DNA from: Prostheceraeus crozeri
Taxonomy: Eukaryota; Platyhelminthes; Polycladida; Euryleptidae
NCBI GenBank assembly: GCA_907163375.1
Contig: CAJQUW010001832.1
Span: 1 to 64,000, forward strand
Direction: 5' to 3'
Length of the DNA: 64,000 bases
The notes below the pieces were generated by a model. The model ran no database searches. It saw only the letters and a program-made list of their open reading frames with translations, and was not told where the DNA came from. Positions 51,991 through 64,000 of this stretch are shown piece by piece. Position numbers and translations under genes: made by a program. Within the stretch, counting starts at the first letter, position 1. The number at the start of each line of letters is the position of its first letter.

Positions 51991-53948
51991 ATCCACCTGC
52001 CACGGCTCCAGCTCCGGCTCTGAAACCCTGCAAACCACACCATCATGCAGAAACACTTCAGCAATTAGCTGTCATGCACGTCCTTCTGCTGTTACTTTTA
52101 GTGATGTTAAGGGTTGGAAGTGGATCAACTCACCGACTTTTCACGAAAACATGACCTACGACCTGCGTGACCCACACGGCACCCTAACCTGCATGATGAA
52201 AGCGTGAATGATATAAGTAAAATAGTATTTTCTTTTCTGATATCATCTTTAGTCTTATTATCATTCTAGGTCTATGAAGAGGCCCTGTAGTATCAATATT
52301 GTTGTTAAGATTTGTTCTGTAGATTCTAGTGTATCAGATCACTTGACACATGTCAGTGATTAATAGACCTGTAGCCTTATCAAAAATATCTCACAATCAA
52401 AGTGAATGCATAATTATTTTGCTTTATGAAGTCTCCTAATCATTTGAGTTCTTCTATCTGTCTTCTTTCTTATCACATTTGAAGATAATTAGGAGTGTAG
52501 AATGCCGTCTCTCAGATACCCTGGAAGAAAATCTCTAACATCTCATATATACGCACGTGAATGTTTGAGTTGTATTCATTGTATAAATCAATCCTATCCA
52601 TCTCGCATTGCATTCAACAACTTTTCAGTACATTGAACCACTAAATATCAATAATTAAAATGATCTATAGTAAAACTTTGGTAAAATTTCAAGATGTTCA
52701 GTAATTGGTCTAAATTGGTGATTTTTAAATGATAATTATAGTGTGAAGATGAGAGAGGTAGATCAAGTGAATACCACCAATGCTCACACACGGGAATATT
52801 GTACTGGCGAAGACATTTTCGAGGCGGTCGGCCGGTCTCTAAATTAATTATTTCTGGAGGCTTGAAGGTCTAAAAAATCGGTCAATTTTTTCTGCACCGC
52901 TTATTTCTATTACGGTATTCAGATCAACAGCTAGAGGAGGGTGGGGCACATTGAACCACCAGCCCTTTTTCCGAAAATGTATAGTGGAAGCTTCATGCTT
53001 TAAGACATTGTTTATTGAAACAAATAAACATGATTCCTATGATAATTTCAATTGTTTATGCTCTCCATTATTACTTTCACAGGACTTCCCAAATTTTTTT
53101 TCAATAAAAAAGTAAATTTTCAGAAAATCAGAACTTTAGTTTGTAGCTGATCAATCAGAATGCAGCCAAAACCTTGTGTAAGTTTTCATTAGACAGCATT
53201 TTTCTTAAGTATTCTTTATCGCTTCATTAATCTAGTAGTTAAAAACTCATTGAGTGCAGCCTTGTTTCCACATGAACCACCCAAGATGGGGGGGGGGGCA
53301 CTTTGAACATGGTTCATAGTGACCAATTTTTCTTTTATTGATTGAAAGAAGTGATTTATAAGTTTTGACATGTAATTGTGCTACAAATTGGTCTGCAACG
53401 CTATCAAATTGACTATATAGAAATATTTAAGCAGTTATGGCATTCGTTTCTGTGCGTTGCGACTCTTAACGAAAACAAAGCACCAGGGAAGCATGGCGAA
53501 GAATAAATATTGAAAAAGTTACTTGATATATAATTGATCTCAATCAAAAGAGGATTTGAATAATGGAGCATCCCTAGCTGGTCAAATAGATTGAATTGTT
53601 AATGCTTCTTGTTTTGGTGTTTGGTGATTTTTCAGGCCACATTTATTAGGCCCACTCGTGTCTTACATATGTCTACATATGTAACGCGCAATGCTTTGAT
53701 GATCACAATGATAAATGTAATATTGTGTATCAATACATTTAGAATTAGTGCTCTTACCAAGGCTCTTCTATCATGAATAATGCTATTAATCTGAGAACTC
53801 TGCATTTTTCCTTCAGAAATTGGCATGTATTTTTCATGTCAAGCCCATGCTATCACTCTTGACAATAAAGATCTCAAACAATGAGTCTTTTTTGCTTCAT
53901 TTTGATAATTCATAAACTGAAGCTACGGATCTGATACATAAAGTATAA
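51991..53948. other. Upstream flank without recognised genes
   Basis: About 2 kb, AT-rich. 52930-53315 carries two GGGGCA...TTGAACCA/GAACATGG motifs (GGGTGGGGCACATTGAACCA near 52938, and a G-run with GGGGCACTTTGAAC near 53285). These resemble ends of GGGGCA-type pogo-like miniature elements, but I could not pair them as terminal repeats. A 12-base G-run lies at about 53289. No gene or promoter is supported. Confidence 0.4.
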
Positions 53949-56900
53949 TAATTTTAACAGACGGAAAATAGCTGCGCGTCTTGGTGGATTTGAACCACCG
54001 ACCTCTGGCATTCTAGGCCAACGCTCTACCAACTGAGCTATCGACGAGCGACAGAACGACATAAGTCCTCAATTGAAGAACCCGCGTAGGAGAATCCGAT
54101 AGCTTCATCCTCCAAGACAACATAGCATTAACCGTCAAGCCAAACTACTGAAGCAAGTTATCAGTAATTCAAAGCCAGCATTATACTTTGAAACGGGGAC
54201 TTAGTCCACACAAGTATTCAAAGAAAGCTGCAATGATAATTTTAACAGACGGAAAATAGCTGCGCGTCTTGGTGGATTTGAACCACCGACCTCTGGCATT
54301 CTAGGCCAACGCTCTACCAACTGAGCTATCGACGAGCGACAGAACGACATAAGTCCTCAATTGAAGAACCCGCGTAGGAGAATCCGATAGCTTCATCCTC
54401 CAAGAAAACATAGCATTAACCGTCAAGCCAAACTACTGAAGCAAGTTATCAGTAATTCAAAGCCAGCATTATACTTTGAAACGGGGACTTAGTCCACACA
54501 AGTATTCAAAGAAAGCTGCAATGATAATTTTAACAGACGGAAAATAGCTGCGCGTCTTGGTGGATTTGAACCACGACCTCTGGCATTCTAGGCCAACGCT
54601 CTACCAACTGAGCTATCGACGAGCGACAGAACGACATAAGTCTCAATTGAAGAACCCGCGTAGGAGAATCCGATAGCTTCATCCTCCAAGACACATAGCA
54701 TTAACCGTCAAGCCAAACTACTGAGCAAGTTATCAGTAATTCAAAGCCAGCATTATACTTTGAAACGGGGACTTAGTCCACACAAGTATTCAAAGAAAGC
54801 TGCAATGATAATTTTAACAGACGGAAAATAGCTGCGCGTCTTGGTGGATTTGAACCACCGACCTCTGGCATTCTAGGCCAACGCTCTACCAAACTGAGCT
54901 ATCGACGAGCGACAGAACGACATAAGTCCTCAATTGAAGAACCCGCGTAGGAGAATCCGATAGCTTCATCCTCCAAGACAACATAGCATTAACCGTCAAG
55001 CCAAACTACTGAAGCAAGTTATCAGTAATTCAAAGCCAGCATTATACTTTGAAACGGGGACTTAGTCCACACAAGTATTCAAAGAAAGCTGCAATGATAA
55101 TTTTAACAGACGGAAAATAGCTGCGCGTCTTGGTGGATTTGAACCACCGACCTCTGGCATTCTAGGCCAACGCTCTACCAACTGAGCTATCGACGAGCGA
55201 CAGAACGACATAAGTCCTCAATTGAAGAACCCGCGTAGGAGAATCCGATAGCTTCATCCTCCAAGACAACATAGCATTAACCGTCAAGCCAAACTACTGA
55301 AGCAAGTTATCAGTAATTCAAAGCCAGCATTATACTTTGAAACGGGGACTTAGTCCACACAAGTATTCAAAGAAAGCTGCAATGATAATTTTAACAGACG
55401 GAAAATAGCTGCGCGTCTTGGTGGATTTGAACCACCGACCTCTGGCATTCTAGGCCAACGCTCTACCAACTGAGCTATCGACGAGCGACAGAACGACATA
55501 AGTCCTCAATTGAAGAACCCGCGTAGGAGAATCGATAGCTTCATCCTACCAGACAACATAGCATTAACCGTCAAGCCAAACTACTGAAGCAAGTTATCAG
55601 TAATTCAAAGCCAGCATTATACTTTGAAACGGGGACTTAGTCCACACAAGTATTCAAAGAAAGCTGCAATGATAATTTTAACAGACGGAAAATAGCTGCG
55701 CGTCTTGGTGGATTTGAACCACCGACCTCTGGCATTCTAGGCCAACGCTCTACCAACTGAGCTATCGACGAGCGACAGAACGACATAAGTCCTCAATTGA
55801 AGAACCCGCGTAGGAGAATCCGATAGCTTCATCCTCCAAGACAACATAGCATTAACCGTCAAGCCAAACTACTGAAGCAAGTTATCAGTAATTCAAAGCC
55901 AGCATTATACTTTGAAACGGGGACTTAGTCCACACAAGTATTCAAAGAAAGCTGCAATGATAATTTTAACAGACGGAAAATAGCTGCGCGTCTTGGTGGA
56001 TTTGAACCACCGACCTCTGGCATTCTAGGCCAACGCTCTACCAACTGAGCTATCGACGAGCGACAGAACGACATAAGTCCTCAATTGAAGAACCCGCGTA
56101 GGAGAATCCGATAGCTTCATCCTCCAAGACAACATAGCATTAACCGTCAAGCCAAACTACTGAAGCAAGTTATCAGTAATTCAAAGCCAGCATTATACTT
56201 TGAAACGGGGACTTAGTCCACACAAGTATTCAAAGAAAGCTGCAATGATAATTTTAACAGACGGAAAATAGCTGCGCGTCTTGGTGGATTTGAACCACCG
56301 ACCTCTGGCATTCTAGGCCAACGCTCTACCAACTGAGCTATCGACGAGCGACAGAACGACATAAGTCCTCAATTGAAGAACCCGCGTAGGAGAATCCGAT
56401 AGCTTCATCCTCCAAGACAACATAGCATTAACCGTCAAGCCAAACTACTGAAGCAAGTTATCAGTAATTCAAAGCCAGCATTATACTTTGAAACGGGGAC
56501 TTAGTCCACACAAGTATTCAAAGAAAGCTGCAATGATAATTTTAACAGACGGAAAATAGCTGCGCGTCTTGGTGGATTTGAACCACCGACCTCTGGCATT
56601 CTAGGCCAACGCTCTACCAACTGAGCTATCGACGAGCGACAGAACGACATAAGTCCTCAATTGAAGAACCCGCGTAGGAGAATCCGATAGCTTCATCCAC
56701 CAAGACAACATAGCATTAACCGTCAAGCCAAACTACTGAAGCAAGTTATCAGTAATTCAAAGCCAGCATTATACTTTGAAACGGGACTTAGTCCACACAA
56801 GTATTCAAAGAAAGCTGCAATGATAATTTTAACAGACGGAAAATAGCTGCGCGTCTTGGTGGATTTGAACCACCGACCTCTGGCATTCTAGGCCAACGCT

Positions 56901-59900
56901 CTACCAACTGAGCTATCGACGAGCGACAGAACGACATAAGTCCTCAATTGAAGAACCCGCGTAGGAGAATCCGATAGCTTCATCCTCCAAGACAACATAG
57001 CATTAACCGTCAAGCCAAACTACTGAAGCAAGTTATCAGTAATTCAAAGCCAGCATTATACTTTGAAACGGGGACTTAGTCCACACAAGTATTCAAAGAA
57101 AGCTGCAATGATAATTTTAACAGACGGAAAATAGCTGCGCGTCTTGGTGGATTTGAACCACCGACCTCTGGCATTCTAGGCCAACGCTCTACCAACTGAG
57201 CTATCGACGAGCGACAGAACGACATAAGTCCTCAATTGAAGAACCCGCGTAGGAGAATCCGATAGCTTCATCCTCCAAGACAACATAGCATTAACCGTCA
57301 AGCCAAACTACTGAAGCAAGTTATCAGTAATTCAAAGCCAGCATTATACTTTGAAACGGGGACTTAGTCCACACAAGTATTCAAAGAAAGCTGCAATGAT
57401 AATTTTAACAGACGGAAAATAGCTGCGCGTCTTGGTGGATTTGAACCACCGACCTCTGGCATTCTAGGCCAACGCTCTACCAACTGAGCTATCGACGAGC
57501 GACAGAACGACATAAGTCCTCAATTGAAGAACCCGCGTAGGAGAATCCGATAGCTTCATCCTCCAAGACAACATAGCATTAACCGTCAAGCCAAACTACT
57601 GAAGCAAGTTATCAGTAATTCAAAGCCAGCATTATACTTTGAAACGGGGACTTAGTCCACACAAGTATTCAAAGAAAGCTGCAATGATAATTTTAACAGA
57701 CGGAAAATAGCTGCGCGTCTTGGTGGATTTGAACCACCGACCTCTGGCATTCTAGGCCAACGCTCTACCAACTGAGCTATCGACGAGCGACAGAACGACA
57801 TAAGTCCTCAATTGAAGAACCCGCGTAGGAGAATCCGATAGCTTCATCCTCCAAGACAACATAGCATTAACCGTCAAGCCAAACTACTGAAGCAAGTTAT
57901 CAGTAATTCAAAGCCAGCATTATACTTTGAAACGGGGACTTAGTCCACACAAGTATTCAAAGAAAGCTGCAATGATAATTTTAACAGACGAGAAAATAGC
58001 TGCGCGTCTTGGTGGATTTGAACACCGACCTCTGGCATTCTAGGCCAACGCTCTACCAACTGAGCTATCGACGAGCGACAGAACGACATAAGTCCTCAAT
58101 TGAAGAAAACCCGCGTAGGAGAATCCGATAGCTTCATCCTCCAAGACAACATAGCATTAACCGTCAAGCCAAACTACTGAAGCAAGTTATCAGTAATTCA
58201 AAGCCAGCATTATACTTTGAAACGGGGACTTAGTCCACACAAGTATTCAAAGAAAGCTGCAATGATAATTTTAACAGACGGAAAATAGCTGCGCGTCTTG
58301 GTGGATTTGAACCACCGACCTCTGGCATTCTAGGCCAACGCTCTACCAACTGAGCTATCGACGAGCGACAGAACGACATAAGTCCTCAATTGAAGAACCC
58401 GCGTAGGAGAATCCGATAGCTTCATCCTCCAAGACAACATAGCATTAACCGTCAAGCCAAACTACTGAAGCAAGTTATCAGTAATTAAAAGCCAGATTTA
58501 TACTTTGAAACGGGGACTTAGTCCACACAAGTATTCAAAGAAAGCTGCAATGATAATTTTAACAGACGGAAAATAGCTGCGCGTCTTGGTGGATTTGAAC
58601 CACCGACCTCTGGCATTCTAGGCCAACGCTCTACCAACTGAGCTATCGACGAGCGACAGAACGACATAAGTCCTCAATTGAAGAACCCGCGTAGGAGAAT
58701 CGATAGCTTCATCCTCCAAGACAACATAGCATTAACCGTCAAGCCAAACTACTGAAGCAAGTTATCAGTAATTCAAAGCCAGCATTATACTTTGAAACGG
58801 GGACTTAGTCCACACAAGTATTCAAAGAAAGCTGCAATGATAATTTTAACAGACGGAAAATAGCTGCGCGTCTTGGTGGATTTGAACCACCGACCTCTGG
58901 CATTCTAGGCCAACGCTCTACCAACTGAGCTATCGACGAGCGACAGAACGACATAAGTCCTCAATTGAAGAACCCGCGTAGGAGAATCCGATAGCTTCAT
59001 CCTCCAAGACAACATAGCATTAACCGTCAAGCCAAACTACTGAAGCAAGTTATCAGTAATTCAAAGCCAGCATTATACTTTGAAACGGGGACTTAGTCCA
59101 CACAAGTATTCAAAGAAAGCTGCAATGATAATTTTAACAGACGGAAAATAGCTGCGCGTCTTGGTGGATTTGAACCACCGACCTCTGGCATTCTAGGCCA
59201 ACGCTCTTACAACTGAGCTATCGACGAGCGACAGAACGACATAAGTCCTCAATTGAAGAACCCGCGTAGGAGAATCCGATAGCTTCATCCTCCAAGACAA
59301 CATAGCATTAACCGTCAAGCCAAACTACTGAAGCAAGTTATCAGTAATTCAAAGCCAGCATTATACTTTGAAACGGGGACTTAGTCCACACAAGTATTCA
59401 AAGAAAGCTGCAATGATAATTTTAACAGACGGAAAATAGCTGCGCGTCTTGGTGGATTTGAACCACCGACCTCTGGCATTCTAGGCCAACGCTCTACCAA
59501 CTGAGCTATCGACGAGCGACAGAACGACATAAGTCCTCAATTGAAGAACCCGCGTAGGAGAATCCGATAGCTTCATCCTCCAAGACAACATAGCATTAAC
59601 CGTCAAGCCAAACTACTGAAGCAAGTTATCAGTAATTCAAAGCCAGCATTATACTTTGAAACGGGGACTTAGTCCACACAAGTATTCAAAGAAAGCTGCA
59701 ATGATAATTTTAACAGACGGAAAATAGCTGCGCGTCTTGGTGGATTTGAACCACCGACCTCTGGCATTCTAGGCCAACGCTCTACCAACTGAGCTATCGA
59801 CGAGCGACAGAACGACATAAGTCCTCAATTGAAGAACCCGCGTAGGAGAATCCGATAGCTTCATCCTCCAAGACAACATAGCATTAACCGTCAAGCCAAA

Positions 59901-62900
59901 CTACTGAAGCAAGTTATCAGTAATTCAAAGCCAGCATTATACTTTGAAACGGGGACTTAGTCCACACAAGTATTCAAAGAAAGCTGCAATGATAATTTTA
60001 ACAGACGGAAAATAGCTGCGCGTCTTGGTGGATTTGAACCACCGACCTCTGGCATTCTAGGCCAACGCTCTACCAACTGAGCTATCGACGAGCGACAGAA
60101 CGACATAAGTCCTCAATTGAAGAACCCGCGTAGGAGAATCCGATAGCTTCATCCTCCAAGACAACATAGCATTAACCGTCAAGCCAAACTACTGAAGCAA
60201 GTTATCAGTAATTCAAAGCCAGCATTATACTTTGAAACGGGGACTTAGTCCACACAAGTATTCAAAGAAAGCTGCAATGATAATTTTAACAGACGGAAAA
60301 TAGCTGCGCGTCTTGGTGGATTTGAACCACCGACCTCCAGCATTCTAGGCCAACGCTCTACCAACTGAGCTATCGACGAGCGACAGAACGACATAAGTCC
60401 TCAATAGAAGAACCCGCGTAGGAGAATCCGATAGCTTCATCCTCCAAGACAACATAGCATTAACCGTCAAGCCAAACTACTGAAGCAAGTTATCAGTAAT
60501 TCAAAGCCAGCATTATACTTTGAAACGGGGACTTAGTCCACACAAGTATTCAAAGAAAGCTGCAATGATAATTTTAACAGACGGAAAATAGCTGCGCGTC
60601 TTGGTGGATTTGAACCACCGACCTCTGGCATTCTAGGCCAACGCTCTACAAACTGAGCTATCGACGAGCGACAGAACGACATAAGTCCTCAATTGAAGAA
60701 CCCGCGTAGGAGAATCCGATAGCTTCATCCTCCAAGACAACATAGCATTAACCGTCAAGCCAAACTACTGAAGCAAGTTATCAGTAATTCAAAGCCAGCA
60801 TTATACTTTGAAACGGGACTTAGTCCACACAAGTATTCAAAGAAAGCTGCAATGATAATTTTAACAGACGGAAAATAGCTGCGCGTCTTGGTGGATTTGA
60901 ACCACCGACCTCTGGCATTCTAGGCCAACGCTCTACCAACTGAGCTATCGACGAGCGACAGAACGACATAAGTCCTCAATTGAAGAACCCGCGTAGGAGA
61001 ATCCGATAGCTTCATCCTCCAAGACAACATAGCATTAACCGTCAAGCCAAACTACTGAAGCAAGTTATCAGTAATTCAAAGCCAGCATTATACTTTGAAA
61101 CGGGGACTTAGTCCACACAAGTATTCAAAGAAAGCTGCAATGATAATTTTAACAGACGGAAAATAGCTGCGCGTCTTGGTGGATTTGAACCACCGACCTC
61201 TGGCATTCTAGGCCAACGCTCTACCAACTGAGCTATCGACGAGCGACAGAACGACATAAGTCCTCAATTGAAGAACCCGCGTAGGAGAATCCGATAGCTT
61301 CATCCTCCAAGACAACATAGCATTAACCGTCAAGCCAAACTACTGAAGCAAGTTATCAGTAATTCAAAGCCAGCATTATACTTTGAAACGGGGACTTAGT
61401 CCACACAAGTATTCAAAGAAAGCTGCAATGATAATTTTAACAGACGGAAAATAGCTGCGCGTCTTGGTGGATTTGAACCACCGACCTCTGGCATTCTAGG
61501 CCAACGCTCTACCAACTGAGCTATCGACGAGCGACAGAACGACATAAGTCCTCAATTGAAGAACCGCGTAGGAGAATCCGATAGCTTCATCCTCCAAGAC
61601 AACATAGCATTAACCGTCAAGCCAAACTACTGAAGCAAGTTATCAGTAATTCAAAGCCAGCATTATACTTTGAAACGGGGACTTAGTCCACACAAGTATT
61701 CAAAGAAAGCTGCAATGATAATTTTAACAGACGGAAAATAGCTGCGCGTCTTGGTGGATTTGAACCACCGACCTCTGGCATTCTAGGCCAACGCTCTACC
61801 AACTGAGCTATCGACGAGCGACAGAACGACATAAGTCCTCAATTGAAGAACCCGCGTAGGAGAATCCGATAGCTTCATCCTCCAAGACAACATAGCATTA
61901 ACCGTCAAGCCAAACTACTGAAGCAAGTTATCAGTAATTCAAAGCCAGCATTATACTTTGAAACGGGGACTTAGTCCACACAAGTATTCAAAGAAAGCTG
62001 CAATGATAATTTTAACAGACGGAAAATAGCTGCGCGTCTTGGTGGATCTGAACCACCGACCTCTGGCATTCTAGGCCAACGCTCTACCAAATGAGCTATC
62101 GACGAGCGACAGAACGACATAAGTCCTCAATTGAAGAACCCGCGTAGGAGAATCCGATAGCTTCATCCTCCAAGACAACATAGCATTAACCGTCAAGCCA
62201 AACTACTGAAGCAAGTTATCAGTAATTCAAAGCCAGCATTATACTTTGAAACGGGGACTTAGTCCACACAAGTATTCAAAGAAAGCTGCAATGATAATTT
62301 TAACAGACGGAAAATAGCTGCGCGTCTTGGTGGATTTGAACCACCGACCTCTGGCATTCTAGGCCAACGCTCTACCAACTGAGCTATCGACGAGCGACAG
62401 AACGACATAAGTCCTCAATTGAAGAACCCGCGTAGGAGAATCCGATAGCTTCATCCTCCAAGACAACATAGCATTAACCGTCAAGCCAAACTACTGAAGC
62501 AAGTTATCAGTAATTCAAAGCCAGCATTATACTTTGAAACGGGGACTTAGTCCACACAAGTATTCAAAGAAAGCTGCAATGATAATTTTAACAGACGAAA
62601 ATAGCTGCGCGTCTTGGTCGATTTGAACCACCGACCTCTGGCATTCTAGGCCAACGCTCTACCAACTGAGCTATCGACGAGCGACAGAACGACATAAGTC
62701 CTCAATTGAAGAACCCGCGTAGGAGAATCCGATAGCTTCATCCTCCAAGACAACATAGCATTAACCGTCAAAGCCAAACTACTGAAGCAAGTTATCAGTA
62801 ATTCAAAGCCAGCATTATACTTTGAAACGGGGACTTAGTCCACACAAGTATTCAAAGAAAGCTGCAATGATAATTTTAACAGATGGAAAATAGCTGCGCG

Positions 62901-64000
62901 TCTTGGTGGATTTGAACCACCGACCTTGGCATTCTAGGCCAACGCTCTACCAACTGAGCTATCGACGAGCGACAGAACGACATAAGTCCTCAATTGAAGA
63001 ACCCGCGTAGGAGAATCCGATAGCTTCATCCTCCAAGACAACATAGCATTAACCGTCAAGCCAAACTACTGAAGCAAGTTATCAGTAATTCAAAGCCAGC
63101 ATTATACTTTGAAACGGGGACTTAGTCCACACAAGTATTCAAAGAAAGCTGCAATGATAATTTTAACAGACGGAAAATAGCTGCGCGTCTTGGTGGATTT
63201 GAACCACCGACCTCTGGCATTCTAGGCCAACGCTCTTACCAACTGAGCTATCGACGAGCGACAGAACGACATAAGTCCTCAATTGAAGAACCCGCGTAGG
63301 AGAATCCGATAGCTTCATCCTCCAAGACAACATAGCATTAACCGTCAAGCCAAACTACTGAAGCAAGTTATCAGTAATTCAAAGCCAGCATTATACTTTT
63401 GAAACGGGGACTTAGTCCACACAAGTATTCAAAGAAAGCTGCAATGATAATTTTAACAGACGGAAAATAGCTGCGCGTCTTGGTGGATTTGAACCACCGA
63501 CCTCTGGCATTCTAGGCCAACGCTCTACCAACTGAGCTATCGACGAGCGACCAGAACGACATAAGTCCTCATTGAAGAACCCGCGTAGGAGAATCCGATA
63601 GCTTCATCCTCCAAGACAACATAGCATTAACCGTCAAGCCAAAACTACTGAAGCAAGTTATCAGTAATTCAAAGCCATCATTATACTTTGAAACGGGTAC
63701 TTAGTCCACACAAGTATTCAAGAAAGCTGCAATGATAATTTTAACAGACGGAAAATAGCTGCGCGTCTTGGTGGATTTGAACCACCGACCTCTGGCATTC
63801 TAGGCCAAACGCTCTACCAACTGAGCTATCGACGAGCGACAGAACGACATAAGTCCTCAATTGAAGAACCCGCGTAGGAGAATCCGATAGCTTCATCCTC
63901 CAAGACAACATAGCATTAACCGTCAAGCCAAACTACTGAAGCAAGTTATCAGTAATTCAAAGCCAGCATTATACTTTGAAACGGGGACTTAGTCCACACA
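53949..64000. repeat. Tandem array of a 288-bp tRNA-bearing unit (about 35 copies)
   Basis: A 288-bp unit is repeated head to tail from about 53949 to the right edge and continues beyond it. Unit starts can be read from TTGGTGGATTTGAACCACC at 53981, 54269, 54557 and so on. Each unit holds one minus-strand tRNA-like gene of 72 bases and about 216 bases of spacer with no other feature. Most units are identical. Differences are mainly one-base gains or losses, concentrated in the first few and last few units and a few internal ones. Open frames of about 60 codons in two units (63163-63348, 63741-63926) are artefacts of such changes. Confidence 0.95.
53976..54047 (-). tRNA. tRNA-like gene, anticodon AGA, type I fold (first unit of the array)
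   Basis: Cloverleaf parts on the minus strand: D arm GCTC-AGTTGGTA-GAGC, anticodon arm TTGGC-CTAGAAT-GCCAG (anticodon AGA, which would read Ser UCU), 5-base variable loop AGGTC, T arm GGTGG-TTCAAAT-CCACC. A box TAGCTCAGTTGG and B box GGTTCAAATCC are intact, and a TTTT run about 10 bases past the 3' end could stop RNA polymerase III. Two oddities stand out. The acceptor stem TCGTCGA/AAGACGC pairs only at positions 2-5. A serine tRNA should also have a long variable arm, which is absent. It may be a pseudo-tRNA or a tRNA-derived transcript; the same gene recurs in every 288-bp unit. Confidence 0.7.

Noticed and set aside
63163-63926. Two 61-codon frames in the repeat array, looking like a conserved small protein
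   Set aside because: They are translations through the tRNA-like gene and spacer, opened by single-base changes in those units; other units lack them.
53949-64000. CRISPR-like array
   Set aside because: The repeated unit is a continuous 288-bp tandem with no spacers, and the genome is animal.

Overview
The window is animal genomic DNA: an intron-rich host gene, no prokaryotic signals, and nested metazoan transposons (Polinton, Penelope-like, CR1-type LINEs, hAT, pogo, Gypsy-like LTR, tRNA-derived SINEs). The mix suggests a marine invertebrate, possibly a deuterostome; the species cannot be named from sequence alone.

The only host protein gene I can support is ITFG1 (T-cell immunomodulatory protein, TIP), on the minus strand. 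Five coding exons (51296-50758, 48899-48802, 19916-19767, 15287-15193, 5693-4969) have consistent splice phases and together give about 535 codons. The C-terminal membrane-segment exon is not seen and probably lies left of the window. Intron 2 is 28.9 kb because it was filled by transposons.

Layout from left to right. 17-2366: non-autonomous hAT element (8-bp target duplication) containing a CR1-like LINE fragment. 4969-5693: ITFG1 exon 5. 6680-11425: a minus-strand CR1/L2-like LINE, split by a 1.94-kb foldback element (6940-8882) and itself sitting in an older Penelope-like relic (11426-12190). 13.1-15.0 kb: palindromic repeats. 17.2-19.1 kb: two SINEs and a LINE fragment. 20330-27291: pogo-type DNA transposon (TA duplication) whose transposase gene is split by a young Gypsy-like LTR element (22312-26492). 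27787-47830: a 20-kb Polinton inserted in a LINE, with a Penelope-like element (35798-40532) inserted in it. 48.8-51.3 kb: ITFG1 exons 1-2. About 51.6-52.0 kb: a Merlin-type transposase relic. 53949 to the window end: about 35 tandem copies of a 288-bp unit, each carrying a tRNA-like gene.

The Polinton is the most interesting system. It has 2.57-kb inverted terminal repeats that contain whole genes, a capsid-gene cluster (major capsid, two adenovirus pVI/pX-like small proteins, a fibre-like coiled coil), a protein-primed family-B DNA polymerase, two different P-loop ATPases and a zinc-finger gene. No integrase and no cysteine protease are visible. The left terminal repeat ends inside a gene that continues beyond the repeat at the right end. 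This suggests the left arm was overwritten by a copy of the right arm, which may have removed the missing genes.
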